A stretch of 64,000 nucleotides of DNA from positions 69,542,047-69,606,046 of the forward strand of contig NC_045446.1 of the NCBI RefSeq assembly GCF_002776525.5, read 5' to 3'. The stretch comes from Piliocolobus tephrosceles. Lineage: Eukaryota; Chordata; Mammalia; Primates; Cercopithecidae. A model generated the notes under the pieces. It saw nothing but the letters and a program-made list of their open reading frames with translations. It searched no databases and was not told where the DNA came from. Each line of letters opens with the position of its first letter. Within the stretch, counting starts at the first letter, position 1. A program made the translations under genes and the position numbers. Positions 1 to 10,539 of the stretch are shown here, in pieces.

Positions 1-399
1 GACTGGAGGACGAGGTGAACAGAGTGTGCCTGGAGATCAAGTTCTTGTGTCTCATTCTATCACATTGTCCACCTGCTATTGCTTACTGTGTGCTGGCCCC
101 TGGACTGGGCACTGGGACTAATGGGATAAAGCAGACATAGTCCCTGCCCTCAGGAAACTTCCAGATAGATGAGTGAGGAATATGAGACAAGTTCACACAT
201 AACTGTGCCTCCTGTTAGAAATCCCGAGTCTACCCCAGGCCCTTCAGAATGGGGCTGCTTCTCCAGTAATCACTAAGAAAAAGGTCTCCAACCTCCCAGA
301 TTTTCTTCTGTTTAATCAACAATCATGAATTAGCTGCTGACTCCACACTGACCACTGCTAGGGATCACCTCTATCTTTCCCACCCAGGCACCTCATACG
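1..399. other. Left-edge flank without a gene; short L2 piece
   Basis: No exon or RNA gene is recognisable. About 75-190 resembles the reverse complement of an L2 3' end (phrases cactgggactaatgggataa and agtccctgccctcaggaaac), a weak match. The remaining part reads as unique sequence. Confidence 0.45.
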
Positions 400-1425
400 C
401 AACTTCCAGCCACCTCTACTGCTAACACCTTAGTCCATGCTGTCATCAACTCTTGCCCAGAATACTGTCACAGCCCTCTTTATTTTCCTTTCTTGTTTTT
501 TTTTTTTTTTTTTTTCTCTGAGACAGGGTCTTACTCTGTTACCTAGGCTACAGTGCAGTGGCACAATCACAGCTCACTGCAGGCTCAAATCTCTGGACTT
601 AAGTGATCCTCCCATCTCAGCCTTTTGAGTAGCTGGGGCTACAGGTGTGCACCACCATACCTGGCTAATTTTTTCTTTTTGGTAGAGATGGGGTCTCACT
701 ATGTCACCTAGGCTGGTCTCGAACTCCTGGCCTCGAGTGATCCTCCCACCTCAGCTTCCCAAAGTGCTGGAATTACAGGCGTGAATCACCACTCCTGGCC
801 CTGTCACAGTCTTCTAACTTTTAACTTCTAACTTCTGATGCTGCTCCTGCTCCCAACTACCACACCCTTCAGGGTGTTCTCAACCCAGCAGCCAGAGTGA
901 TTTCTTAAAAGTGTATCAATCATGTCATTCCTCTGCTCAGAACCCCTCAATGACCCCCTCACACTGGCCTCCAAGATTCTACGTGGCCTGCCGGCCCCCG
1001 CCGCCCCTCTCAGACCCACTGCCTTCCCACTCACCTCCTTGCTTGCCCTCCCTGGCCACACTCTCCTTCCTTTTTGCTTTCTTCCTGTGCACCAGTCATG
1101 GGCCTACCTCAAGGCTGCCAGATATTTTTAAGATTTTCCCCCTTAAAGGAGATATCCTTTAAGTCTTTGTTCAAATCTTACCCTCTTTTAATTTGCAATC
1201 GACATGGCTTCCACGTGACAACCTTCCTTATTTCCTAGTTTTTCTCCCTATCACTCTTGCCATCTCATATATGGTATCATCTACTCTCTGATTGTGTTTC
1301 TGTCTGCCTTCCCTTACTAGAATGCAAGTTCAAGGACACAGACTTTTGTCTGACTTGTTTAGTATCTATCCGACAGCCTGGGACAGTGCTAGCCATATAG
1401 GGGATACTCAGTAAATCTCTGTTGA
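400..1425 (+). mobile_element. L2 LINE 3' region, split by an AluJ
   Basis: The order of phrases follows the L2 3' region in sense orientation: tcttgcccagaatactgtca before the first Alu, then caacccagcagccagagtga, ttcctctgctcagaacccct, tagaatgcaagttcaaggac and finally gatactcagtaaatctctgt. The Alu at about 481-800 sits inside it and a second Alu interrupts its extreme 3' end at 1426. The element is heavily mutated and encodes nothing intact. L2 spread before the eutherian radiation, so this copy is far older than both Alus. Confidence 0.8.
481..800 (-). mobile_element. AluJ-type SINE
   Basis: A T20 run at 496-515 (the antisense poly(A) tail) is followed by agacagggtcttactctgtt and closes with the antisense Alu head ending cctggcc at 800. 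The wording of the left monomer (gcctcgagtgatcctcccac) fits an old J subfamily. The flanks ctgtcacagccctctt (465-480) and ctgtcacagtcttcta (801-816) are a decayed TSD. They also rejoin the surrounding L2, which confirms the insertion. Confidence 0.9.
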
Positions 1426-1740
1426 GGCTGGGCACATTGGCTCACACCTATAATCTCAGAACTTTGAGAGGCTGAAGCGGGCAGATCACTTGAGGTCAGG
1501 AGTTCGAGATCAGCCTGGCCAACATGGTGAAACCTCATCTCTACTAAAAATACAAAAATTAGCCAGGCGTGATGGCAGGCATCTGTAATCCCAGCTACTC
1601 AGGAGGCTGAGGCACAAGATTGCTCAAACCCAGGAGGTGGAGGTTGCAGTGAGCTGAGATCGTGCCACTGCACTCCAGCCTGGGTGACAGAGCGAGACTC
1701 CATTTCAAATAAAAAATTAAAAATAAATAAATAAATACAT
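1426..1740 (+). mobile_element. AluS-type SINE
   Basis: It starts ggctgggcacattggctcac, contains the middle linker actaaaaatacaaaaattag, and ends with an AAAT-rich tail (aaataaataaataaatacat). The TSD is aaatctctgtt at 1413-1423 and aaatctctgtg at 1741-1751. The target was the 3' end of the L2 upstream. Confidence 0.92.
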
Positions 1741-1751
1741 AAATCTCTGTG

Positions 1752-1954
1752 GAATAAACATCCAGACCAATCATCTTCTGTATCCCAAACTTGTTTCTCC
1801 TCTGACATCTCTTTTTTTTGTTGAGGGCATGATCATCTACCTAATCACCTGTGACTCAGTGCAATAGTTCAGAAAGCCTAGATTGGAGCCAAGGAGGTGA
1901 AGAGCCCCGTGCTGGGTGCCATGGAAACAAATGAAACTGGGAGTCACTTCTAGT
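1752..1954. other. Short gene-free gap
   Basis: Nothing recognisable beyond the T8 run near 1813. No coding signature is seen. Confidence 0.4.
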
Positions 1955-2105
1955 ACCTGATTTCCTCAGCCCCCTCAAATCCAAACTAAACATCAGTTTT
2001 CTGATTTGTAAAATCAAGATAATATACCTATTTCATAAAACGAAATGAAATAACATGTATAAAGGATTCAGGAAACATATGTGCTGCATAGTAAATACCT
2101 AAGAA
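1955..2105 (+). mobile_element. MIR SINE fragment
   Basis: The MIR core-to-3' wording is visible: cagttttctgatttgtaaaa, then aagataatatacctatttca, then gaaataacatgtataaag and a decayed caggaaacatatg tail. The tRNA-like head is not recognisable. Confidence 0.6.
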
Positions 2106-2925
2106 AAAATAATTCAGCTGGCACTGAATTCTGGACTCTTGCTCCTGAATACCTCCAAAACATGTCAATGACTCACCCTTTCCCTGTCCTGCTGCTGCCA
2201 GGATGAATTAGAAGGCTGGAAGGAGCAGAGAGCACTGAGGGCGAGGAAGGAGAGGCATATGGTTAGAGGTGACCCTGGCTGCCAGTCAGCTCTTGGTTTC
2301 AGCTGAATGCCTGACCCAAACACAATTGCCAGTCACATAGGCAAGGGTAAGACCACAATCCTCTAGGGCCACAGAGGCTTCGGACTCCCATGGAACCAAG
2401 AGTGACCTCCCCTCTACTACCCCAATCATGCCCAGCCCCCACCCAACAGACCTCTCCTTCCAAATGGGCTCCTCACACCACTGCCTGGGTGACATCGTGG
2501 GAACAGAGAGAGCCACGGAGCATGACTGCCTGCAGCTACTTGATTTGTGCAAGTTGCTGACAGAAGGATGTGCATGACCCCCATGGAAGATTAGGAGTGG
2601 GACATTCCCAACAGAGAGGCCTGGGCAGGCCAGAGAGGCAAGGGGAAAATTCTGCTCCTTGCTCTCTCTGCTGGCTAGTTGTGGAGTCCCACAGCAGCCT
2701 CCTCTCTGGCCTCTGTGCATTTATTCCAAAGGGAAGAAAAAGGAGACAGAGAAGAAGGGAGGAAGGCAGCGGGAGAGGAAGAGGCAGACAGATGGGAGAC
2801 ACAAAAAGAGACACAACAAATTAAGGTTTTTGAGGACCTTCTGTGCACCAGGCACAACTTCTTTCTTAAGAAGTAGAAAATAAAAGGGCAGTGTGAGGGA
2901 AAGAGAGGTGGGCTGGAGAAAGAAG
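2106..2925. other. Single-copy-looking DNA with a purine-rich tract
   Basis: No repeat family or exon is recognised. A 144-codon antisense open frame at 2286-2720 has no motif I know and is probably chance. From about 2728 to 2800 the + strand is almost all purine (runs such as gaagaagggaggaaggcagc), which explains several low-complexity Arg/Lys or Ser/Leu frames. Confidence 0.5.
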
Positions 2926-2971
2926 CAGGGACAGAAAAATGACAGAGACAGGGTCAGAAAAATGACAGAGG
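2926..2971 (+). repeat. Two-copy 23-bp tandem repeat
   Basis: The unit at 2926-2948 (cagggacagaaaaatgacag followed by aga) is repeated at 2949-2971 with two differences. It is a minimal minisatellite in a purine-rich setting. Confidence 0.85.
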
Positions 2972-3780
2972 GACACAGGCAGATGGGTACCCTCATTGGC
3001 AAGGCTGGCGATTTATAAACAAGATCATTTCTTAAATGTTGGGATAAAGCCGTCTCCCAGGTAGGTGGACAGTCGGGGGAAAGGATGTAGGGCTCTTTGG
3101 GACCTAAATACTTTTGCCTTATGGGGCAGGAAAACAAGGCTTAGCCAGCACGAGTCACTAACGAGAAAGACTTGCTGAGGGCTGGAGGAAGATGGCCATA
3201 CATCTGCCTCCTGGACCAGATTGGCACTGACATTCCATGACCTTATGTTTTAGTTGAGTTTAGATTGTATTTGTTTTCTTTGGGGGGTTTTCCTCCCCTT
3301 CAAATCTATCTAATAAAACAGATCTTACAGGGAAAGCCCAGCTTCTGGTTGATAATTTGTAGAGAGGGAGAGTCTAATCCTGATGGTCAAGTCCAGGAAG
3401 GCTTTCTGACCTAAGCAATCTCATTTCTGGACTGTCTTTTAACATGGTTTTTAGGGGAAAAATAGTTTTCGCCTTGAACCTGACAAGCCAGACTCTGAAT
3501 TGCTTAGACTTCCTAAGCCTCATCTGTCACTCCACAAACATGCCATCCTGGAAGTGTGACGATCTCTAATGCATCATGGTTTATAAATGAGTTTGACGTG
3601 ACGCCTGGTACATGAAAAACACTTATAATCAATCAAGCAAATCAGAAAAGCTGTAAAAATAGCTTATAGTTTATGTATCCACTGCCAAGAAAGGCTACAA
3701 ACGATATATTCATGATCAACCAACCAGAGATATGCAATGAAAATAGAAGAACAGGGAGAAAAAAAAAAAAGAGGGTTTAC
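2972..3780. other. Gene-free, mostly unclassified sequence
   Basis: No recognisable element, exon or RNA gene. It contains a CRE-like octamer tgacgtga at 3594-3601 and an A12 run near 3760. Neither is enough to call a function. Confidence 0.4.
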
Positions 3781-4005
3781 CATTGGGGTCAGCAAACTCA
3801 AGCCTGCAGGCCAAAGCCAGTTGACCAGGTTTTGTTTATTTATGTAGTTTTATTGGTACACAGCCATGTCCATTTGTTTGCATAGCCTCTATAGCTGCTT
3901 TCCACTATAAGGCAGAGTTGAGTAGTTGTGACAAAATCTATATGACCTGCAAAACCCAAAATATTTACTTTGTGATTCTTACAGAAGAATTTTGCCAATC
4001 TTTGA
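3781..4005 (+). mobile_element. MER58-like hAT-Charlie nonautonomous DNA transposon
   Basis: It begins ggggtcagcaaactcaagcc, passes through gttttattggtacacagcca and gcagagttgagtagttgtga, and ends at the inverse of its head (attttgccaatctttg). About 225 bp with imperfect terminal inverted repeats is the expected size for this nonautonomous family. It encodes no transposase. The family name is from memory. A related longer copy is at 37,643-38,028. Confidence 0.75.
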
Positions 4006-4374
4006 GACAAAACATAGACTCACCACTTTTTATCTGCAGAGGCTAAATGCGAGCCTATTGTTTATTTTTGTTGTTACCTTGGTTTTTTCACTTACAAAGT
4101 GAGTTTATAACATCCCCCAGACAGAGAATAAAGTTAAAAAGTGAAAGCTACATAAAAGTACTTAGCACCCTGCCTGGCACACAGCAAGCCCTCATTGAAT
4201 GGCATCTTTGTGTTATCACCGTTATTTTAAGTAGATGTTGTTTCCGGGACAGGACACAGAGATGTTTGGGGAAGGCAGAGCTGGCTGACGAACCCTACCC
4301 AGTGTCCTGATTAATGCATTACAGGGAATCTTGAAGGAAGTCAAGGGAAATGAACACTTGGTGAGTGGCACTCT
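4006..4374. other. Gene-free gap with weak MIR/L2-like piece
   Basis: About 4130-4215 carries the phrase acttagcaccctgcctggca, typical of MIR or L2 tails in sense orientation, but it is too short to type. The rest is unclassified. Confidence 0.35.
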
Positions 4375-4530
4375 ACTGCAAGTTCATTTTATTTCATTTC
4401 TTTGATTCTCATAAGGACTTGGTGCCATTTAACAAGGGAGAATGGATGTCAAGGCTCAGAGAGGTCACACAAAGATACAAAAAGCCTAGGAATGCAAGCA
4501 CAGGTCTGTCTGCTTCAAAGCTTAAATTTA
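4375..4530 (-). mobile_element. MIR SINE fragment
   Basis: Antisense MIR wording runs through tttgattctcataaggactt, aggctcagagaggtcacaca and aagcacaggtctgtctgctt. Moderately decayed. Confidence 0.6.
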
Positions 4531-4948
4531 TTTTTCTCTACCTTAAAATAAGTAATGTGGTTGAAGGAGCTGGTGACATTTTACTTAGAAAAGACAGACT
4601 CAGTGGTGACCCAGCAGCCTGCCTCCAAATACTTAAGTGTTCCTATGTACCAAAGAGGTCGGAAATACAGTAGCTTCAGAGGATAAAACAAAGACCCTCA
4701 ACCCATCCCTTTTCTGATTCTGTGTTGCTGAAAAATTAAAGTTGCACAGATATGTGATAACTCTCCCTACGTCATATGCACAGAAGCCCCAAAACAATAA
4801 CCAAAAAAAAAAGAATTTGAAATCTAAAAGGTTTAAGTCTGTCCTAAAGATAAGCTGGCACGAATAAAATAATATTCTATGTGTGCATTGTGTTGGTAGG
4901 TTATGAAGAATTTCCATATGTATGATTTTATTTGATGTTGTGAACAAA
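4531..4948. other. Gene-free, unclassified AT-rich sequence
   Basis: Nothing recognisable. It includes an A10 run near 4803. Confidence 0.4.
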
Positions 4949-5126
4949 TGTGAACCTGAAAGAGCTAATCCTTCAAGATGGATCCCTAGTGGCTAACTGG
5001 GCCTACATTTAAAATAGAGCCAAGAAGTCATTTGCTGACAAGAGTTCCCTAAAAACCAAAACCATACCTTTTTAACTTTAAGAATTTCAGAGCTCACCTG
5101 AACCAACCAAAGCTCACCTGCCTTTA

Positions 5127-5235
5127 CCAATCAGGGCTCAGTCATGTTGACCAATCAAAAACTCAGCAAGTTTGAATCCTTCATTTGCATGAACAGACTT
5201 GATTGTGAACTTAGGTGAGAACTTTTGCTATAAAA
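5127..5235 (+). promoter_or_regulatory. LTR promoter remnant: two CCAAT boxes and TATA box
   Basis: ccaatcag is at 5127-5134 and ccaatcaaaa at 5151-5160. tataaaa follows at 5229-5235, about 75-100 bases downstream. This is the layout of an ERV U3 promoter. The Alu begins 12 bases after the TATA box, so the original start region now lies at the edge of the Alu. Activity cannot be judged from sequence. Confidence 0.5.
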
Positions 5236-5246
5236 CTTGAACCCTC

Positions 5247-5556
5247 AGCCAGGCATGGTGACTCACGCCTGCAATCCCAGCACTTTGGGAGGCTGAGGCA
5301 GGTAGATCACCTGAGGTCAGGAGTTCGAGACCAGCCTGGCCAACATGGTGAAACCCTGTCTCTACTAAAAATACAAAAATTAGCCAGCCGTGGTGGTGGG
5401 CACCTGTAATCCCAGCTACTCAGGAGGCCGAGGCAGGAGAATTGCTTGAACCTAGGAGGCAGAGGTTGCAGTGAACCAAGGTTGCGCCACTGCACTCCAG
5501 CCTGGGTGACAGAGCGAGACTCCGTCTCCAAAAAACAAAAAACAAAACAAAAAAAA
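5247..5556 (+). mobile_element. AluS-type SINE inside the LTR
   Basis: It starts agccaggcatggtgactcac, has both monomers, and ends in an A-rich tail broken by C residues. A perfect TSD ttgaaccctc flanks it at 5237-5246 and 5557-5566. The LTR wording continues immediately after it (ctctgctctctgtaac). Confidence 0.93.
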
Positions 5557-5714
5557 TTGAACCCTCTCTGCTCTCTGTAACACACCATCTTCTGTTTGCA
5601 CCAAAGACCATATCTTCCCATTATGCAAACTGTTCACTGGAATAAAATCTCTTTCCTCCAAATGCCTTTTCAGAGAACCTTTGTTCACAGTCTTCACCAA
5701 AATCATGTGAGGAT

Positions 5715-5835
5715 GATGAGACACATATTACAGCCTCCCATTTTACAGAAAACGAAAACTGAGACAAAAGGCTAGGAGACAGAGCAAATGAGGTGCTGGT
5801 GCCACACACTCCACATGGTGGGAGATGCTTCATCG
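5715..5835 (-). mobile_element. MIR SINE fragment
   Basis: Antisense MIR centre: cctcccattttacagaaaac then aactgagacaaaaggc. It lies directly beyond the LTR 3' end. Confidence 0.5.
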
Positions 5836-7257
5836 AGTGACTGTGGGCAGCCTCCTTTTAAATGGTCCACTAAACAGGGTGGTAACTAGCACATGCCTTG
5901 TCTGAGGACTGGAGTCTTACCTGGAAGTTTCTAAAGCAATGGCATGATCTCCAATGCTACACATTCTTTTAGGTTGTCCCCAAAGATGCCTGTGTTGCAG
6001 ATTTGGTTCAGAATATTTCTCCTTCTGTCCTGAGGCCACTTTCATAGCCAACTCTGACATCAGCCTGACTTGCTGTGAGAGCATTCTGTTTATAAAACCT
6101 AACCTGGGGACAATCCCTATTCAGTTTTCCAGGGAATCGCTTGAGCCATTTTGAATCCACCTGGGCGTGTTGTCCACTCCCACCTAGCATTCTGCCTCAA
6201 TCCTACTATGATGACCTGTGGTTTTGCAAATGTGACTTTGTCAAAATTTCTGCTCTTGAACATGGTGGTGCCCCACCCTGATCATAACCCATTGACTTTG
6301 CAGTTCTCGAAGCAAGTTTAAACGGCAAATTTTAAACAGGCAAGTCATATTGGAAGACAGTATTGCCTATAGTACAGCAGGTACTAAATCATTTCAAAAA
6401 CAATCACCGTTCACCAAGAAAGACGGGCGAGACAAATATAATTGATGACGATTTCTTTTTTGGTTAAATGTAGGCCTTTGGTTGATAACCCCTAAATTAT
6501 CTTGCCCACTTGTAGCAACAACTGTCCAAGTGTGGCATATGTTTATAGGTAAGTAAGGACTGTAAAACATATCACAAGAACACTCAATTCCTGGCACATC
6601 AAAACGGTCAAGTGCATCACTATGCATTAGGTTAACTGAGAGATGGAAATAGACTAAATGGAATGGAAATGTTTCCACTTTGAAATGTTACCATAGTAAT
6701 TACCATGCCCTGAGCTTTATTTGCCATGTTCTGGGGCTACCCCCCAAAATATCACTCCTTTACAGCACTCTCCACCTAAAGGCTTCTGGACTCTGGTAAA
6801 ATCAGGGCTATCATCACAACAGTCCTGCTAGATGAGGAATCCTCCCAGATGCCTTAGAATTATTAGCTCTTCATCCACTTAGTAAGCTGCCCTCTTCCCC
6901 AAACATGGGATTGACAATTTCAGGAAATTAAATGATAAATATTACTAAAATGACCTTTAGCACAGTGCCAGCTGAGTAAATGCCAATATTACATCTTGTT
7001 GATCAGAGGCCTGGAAAGCCATGACTATCGGGGAGCTTATGAGGTGGTATCCCCAGAGAGCTCTGGGCCAGACAGGGACGCTCAGGACCTGAAGCAAAGG
7101 CAGGAAGCTCTGTCAATCATTCATGGGCCTGATGCAAAATGCTTATGTCACCATGCGGGGAAAGCAGGACACAAACTGTACACATAGTGTGATCACAAGA
7201 GTACCAAATTATGCCTTTGTAAGAAGAGGCATTCAAAAAACTAATGTGGGTAGTGAG
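5836..7257. other. Gene-free, mostly unclassified sequence
   Basis: No exon, RNA gene or typable repeat is seen apart from a faint MIR/L2-like phrase near 6950-6990 (ttagcacagtgccagctgag). Several short open frames on both strands have no family features. Confidence 0.4.
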
Positions 7258-7440
7258 GCTAAGGGTTCCTTCCCTCCCTCCCTCCCTCTCCCCCTCCCCC
7301 CCTTCCTGCCTGCCTGCCTGCCTACCTGCCTTCCTTTCCTCCTGCCTGCCTTCCTTCTTTCTTCCCTTCTCCTTCCCTCCCTCCCTCCCTGCCTCCCTCC
7401 TTCCCTTCCTTCCTTCGTTTCTTTTCTTCCTTCCTGACCT
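7258..7440. repeat. Polypyrimidine CCTT/CCTG low-complexity tract
   Basis: About 180 bases are almost purely C and T on the + strand, built from ccttccctccctccc-type and cctgcctgcctg units. Homopyrimidine stretches of this length can form intramolecular triplexes. The Pro/Leu-rich short frames here are artefacts of the repeat. Confidence 0.9.
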
Positions 7441-7483
7441 CTAACTTCCTAACTTCTTAGTTTCCTCTCTCCTTCCCACCATT

Positions 7484-7560
7484 CATTCAATAAATACTAA
7501 CTGAACAACCCCTATGGACCAGGCACTGAGCGAGATACCGATGATAGTGTAGTAAAAACA
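7484..7560 (-). mobile_element. L2 3'-end fragment
   Basis: The reverse complement of an L2 terminus: attcattcaataaatactaa followed by tatggaccaggcactgagcg. Confidence 0.6.
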
Positions 7561-7625
7561 AAAAACACCTTTAGTTTTTATTGTATTTCTGCAAACATTT
7601 TTTAAAGTAAAAAGGTATAAAAAAG

Positions 7626-7654
7626 GTGTATATATATATATATATGTGTGTGTG

Positions 7655-7696
<42 letters not shown>
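7626..7696. repeat. TA/TG/CA dinucleotide block with a perfect palindrome
   Basis: A (TA)n run is followed by (GT)5 at 7646-7655, (AT)5 at 7656-7665 and then an (AC)n run to 7696. The segment 7646-7675 is a perfect 30-base self-complementary sequence. This copy sits just 5' of an Alu insertion. Confidence 0.92.
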
Positions 7697-7698
<2 letters not shown>

Positions 7699-7715
7699 CA
7701 TAAGGATAAATCTAT

Positions 7716-7997
7716 GGCCAGGCACGGTGGCTCATGCCTGTAATCTTAACACTTTGGGAGGCTGAGTGGAAGGATCACTTGAGGCCAATAGTTCAAGACC
7801 AGTCTGGGCAACACAGCAAGACCCCGACTCTACAAAGAAAAAATAAATTAGCTGTGCATGGTGTTGCATGCCTGTAGTCCTAGCTACTTGGGAGGCTGAG
7901 GCAGGATGATCCTCTGAGCTTAGGAATTTGAGGTTGCAGTAAGCTATGATTGCACCACTGCACTCCAGCCTGGGTGATAGACTAAGGCACTAAAAAA
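7716..7997 (+). mobile_element. AluJ-type SINE
   Basis: It starts ggccaggcacggtggctcat, with J-like wording (agaccagtctgggcaacaca) and a right monomer ending cactccagcctgggtgatag. The tail is short (taaaaaa). TSD: aggataaatctat (7703-7715) against ggaataaatcta (7998-8009). Confidence 0.9.
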
Positions 7998-8109
7998 GGA
8001 ATAAATCTAGTATTAAACATAACTGGTTGTAAAACTCTACAAAACAATCAGGATAATATGAACAGCAACTGGATAACTGATGTCATTAAGGGATTCTTAC
8101 ACATCATCC

Positions 8110-8340
8110 AGATTTTGTTTTTTTTTTTTTATAAGGTGGGGAAATCTTTAATTTTTTTTTGAGATACACACTAAAGTATTTACAGATGAAATAGTAAGAT
8201 GTCTTGGAATTTGACTCAAAATAATCCAATGACCAGATATTGATCATTGTTGAAGCTGGGTGGTGAATACATGAGGTTATTATATTCACTTCTAGTTTTG
8301 CATAAGCTTGAAATTTTCATAGTAAAAGTAAAACAAAACA
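8110..8340 (+). mobile_element. L1M 3'-UTR fragment
   Basis: Old L1 3'-end wording: aagatgtcttggaatttgac, gatattgatcattgttgaag, ctgggtggtgaatacatgag, gaaattttcatagtaaaag, then an A-rich end. No ORF2 sequence is left. Confidence 0.7.
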
Positions 8341-8544
8341 AAAGCATAAAAGTCCCATAAAAATAGGACAAGTCTGCTGGGAAGTGCTGAGGTCAAGGCA
8401 GGAGGGTGAGAATAGGGGCAAAGGGTAGAGAAAAGTTACCTAGAGAGAAGGAAAACTGCAGATCAGACTTTTAAAAAACTTTACCTCCAACTATATCCTT
8501 ACTTAGATAAAAGTTATCATCATCATCAAATTGTCCTCAGACAC
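8341..8544. other. Short gene-free gap
   Basis: Unclassified, with a small atcatcatcatc run near 8516. Confidence 0.4.
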
Positions 8545-8768
8545 AAAGAACATCCCTCCTCTATTCATTACAGAGCCACAGCCTCTTCCTCAGTGGGTTC
8601 CTACAGTACTTTGTGCAGCTGGATAATATTTATTCTGCTTTATTATAGTTCATTTATGTGTCTGACTTCTCCATTAACTCCACGAGCAACAGCTACATAT
8701 TCTCATTTCCGAATCCCAGTTTCTCATACTGGGCTGGGCATACAATAAATGCTTGTTAAATTGATTTC
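8545..8768 (+). mobile_element. L2 3'-end fragment
   Basis: It runs into the typical sense terminus tgggctgggcatacaataaa tgcttgttaaattg, preceded by an L2-like cttctccattaactccacga. No coding content. Confidence 0.6.
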
Positions 8769-9984
8769 AAAAATTTATTGTATAATTCATAAGTTTCAGG
8801 ATGTTTTCCCTAAAATCCTAATAATGTATGTGATCAGGTAGAAAGAATATATGAATGAAATAGAAAGGCACATGACATTTCTTCCCACTCAGGATCAGCA
8901 TGTTGATTCTGTTCACACAGGGAACCTCTCCCACCTCTGTTAGAGTAGGAATTTATCTTTCATCAAGCTTGTCATCAATGGTATGACCAAGAAGCATGCA
9001 AGATGGTGCTGCACCAATCACATTCCTTCCCTCAAAATCAAGGATATAAAATCAGGCTGAAAATTGTCATTTGTGCCAGGAGATTATCACTTCAACTACA
9101 AAAGCATATCCCGATGACAATGATGGAGTTAAATGCCTCTGTTTGGCATTTTAATAGACTGTCAGATTTTTCTCCATGGGAATTCCCAATTCTCTTGAGA
9201 CTTCATTTAAGGTTAACTTTATGGATGAGAAGGTTATAAATAAGACTTTCTAGTTATAGACTGAGAGATCATCTTAAAGTGAGGAGGGGAATTTCTTAAA
9301 TTTAATCCACAACTACAATGCAAAACATGTTATAGAAGTATCAACCCATCATATCTCAGAATGTACTAAAAACTGTCTCTGAATGGTCTCTTCCTGCCCT
9401 GCCCACAATGCCCTAAGCCTGTGATACAGCAGACCAAATGTGCATTATTACAGACTGGTCGTATTACAGAGCTCCATGTGACTGTCTGTGTCTGATGCCT
9501 AGCAATTATCATGCAACCTGTGACAATGTAGTGAGATGATGCTGGTAGCATTGGCCTTAGAACCCAGATATCAGGTCCAGATGATATTTAAGGGGATTAT
9601 GCTAGACTTTTGGAATGATATGGGTGAAGGTATGAGATCCAGCAGGCACAGTATCAGTGCCACCCCTCTGCAGAAATTGGGGAAGTTTGAGAAGCTGAAA
9701 CTCAGTGATCATCTCCCGATCTCTGGTGTCTTTAGCTGGAAAGAGATCCTTTGTGCTTACTTCAGTAAATGTAACTTGTGTCAGATTCATGATTTTAGAG
9801 TGTTCATTCTTACCAGCCTCAAATACAGTTCTCTGCTGGACTAGTTCACATCCCTACCACAATGTCAGAGTATTATTTTTTAAGTATGAACCAAATTCAC
9901 CATCAGCTCCAAACCCTTCAGTGAATCCCCATCCATCGAGCAAGTTTTTCTGCGTTCTAATACATGTGTCTTCCCTTCACCCCT
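8769..9984. other. Gene-free, unclassified sequence
   Basis: No repeat I can name and no exon signature. A short frame at 9536-9844 and the 146-codon frame that starts at 9705 look like chance frames. Confidence 0.4.
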
Positions 9985-10155
9985 TAGACTTAGTTTTGTT
10001 ACAACTCCCAGTATTGCTAGTCTCTGGGTCCTTAGCACTGCTTCTTGGGTCTCTGTCCTTACCCACACCTTTGTTAATAGTTCATTCATTAAGCTCTTCA
10101 GTCACCCCTTTTGAGGGTGCTGTCTATTTCCTGCAGAGACTCTGACTGGCACAAA
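9985..10155 (+). repeat. Unnamed interspersed repeat, copy 1
   Basis: The wording tattgctagtctctgggtcc, cacacctttgttaatagttc and ctgtctatttcctgcagaga ending gactctgactggcacaa is one I recognise as a recurring mammalian dispersed element of LTR/LINE type, without being able to name it. A similar but more decayed segment occurs at about 31,425-31,600. Confidence 0.35.
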
Positions 10156-10279
10156 TAGACTACTTTGAAAAGAAGAAGAAAGAAAAGAAAGTTGCTTTTC
10201 CAGATAGCAAGCTATGTTACTTAAACAGTGTGATATAGATGGGAAAATAAATATCACAACAGAAAACAAATACAGAGAC

Positions 10280-10440
10280 TATGTGTCTATGAGATTTCAT
10301 ATATGCTGGAAGTGGTAGTCAAATCAATAGAAGGAAAGAATAGACCATTCAGTAAATGGTGTCAGGACAATTGGTTAGTCACCTAGAAGAATAAAACCTG
10401 TACCATAGAAATGCAAGTAACATATGTTTACTTACAAGTC
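10280..10440 (+). mobile_element. L1M ORF2 fragment
   Basis: The phrase gaccattcagtaaatggtgt followed by caggacaattggttagtcac matches the L1 ORF2 segment read as FNKWCWDNWL-like in intact copies. Only about 160 bp remain. Confidence 0.55.
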
Positions 10441-10539
10441 CAGCCTAAAAACTAGGCCCTGTGTCCTCAACTCAGTACATATTTGTGACAAGTATCAGAA
10501 GTTGGAGCAATACCATATGTATCTCAAGAGGCCTTCTGG

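Larger units (their letters stand above)
4949..5689 (+). mobile_element. Solitary ERV-type LTR, split by an Alu
   Basis: The segment begins tgtgaacctgaaagagctaa and ends ttgttcaca, matching the TG...CA ends of retroviral LTRs. Inside are paired CCAAT boxes, a TATA box at 5229-5235 and an AATAAA at about 5641, in the normal U3-R order. Removing the Alu at 5247-5556 leaves about 430 bp, a normal LTR length. No internal viral genes flank it, so it is a solo LTR. I cannot name the subfamily and see no convincing flanking duplication. Confidence 0.65.

Noticed and set aside
2286..2720. 144-codon antisense open frame
   Set aside because: No homology that I recognise, no splice signals judged convincing, and overlapping sense-strand frames of similar size.
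3594..3601. CRE-like tgacgtga
   Set aside because: A single octamer with no promoter context is not enough to call a regulatory element.
9705..10145. 146-codon open frame
   Set aside because: The 3' part lies in a dispersed-repeat-like segment and the protein shows no domain, no Kozak/splice support and no low-stop context in the other frames.
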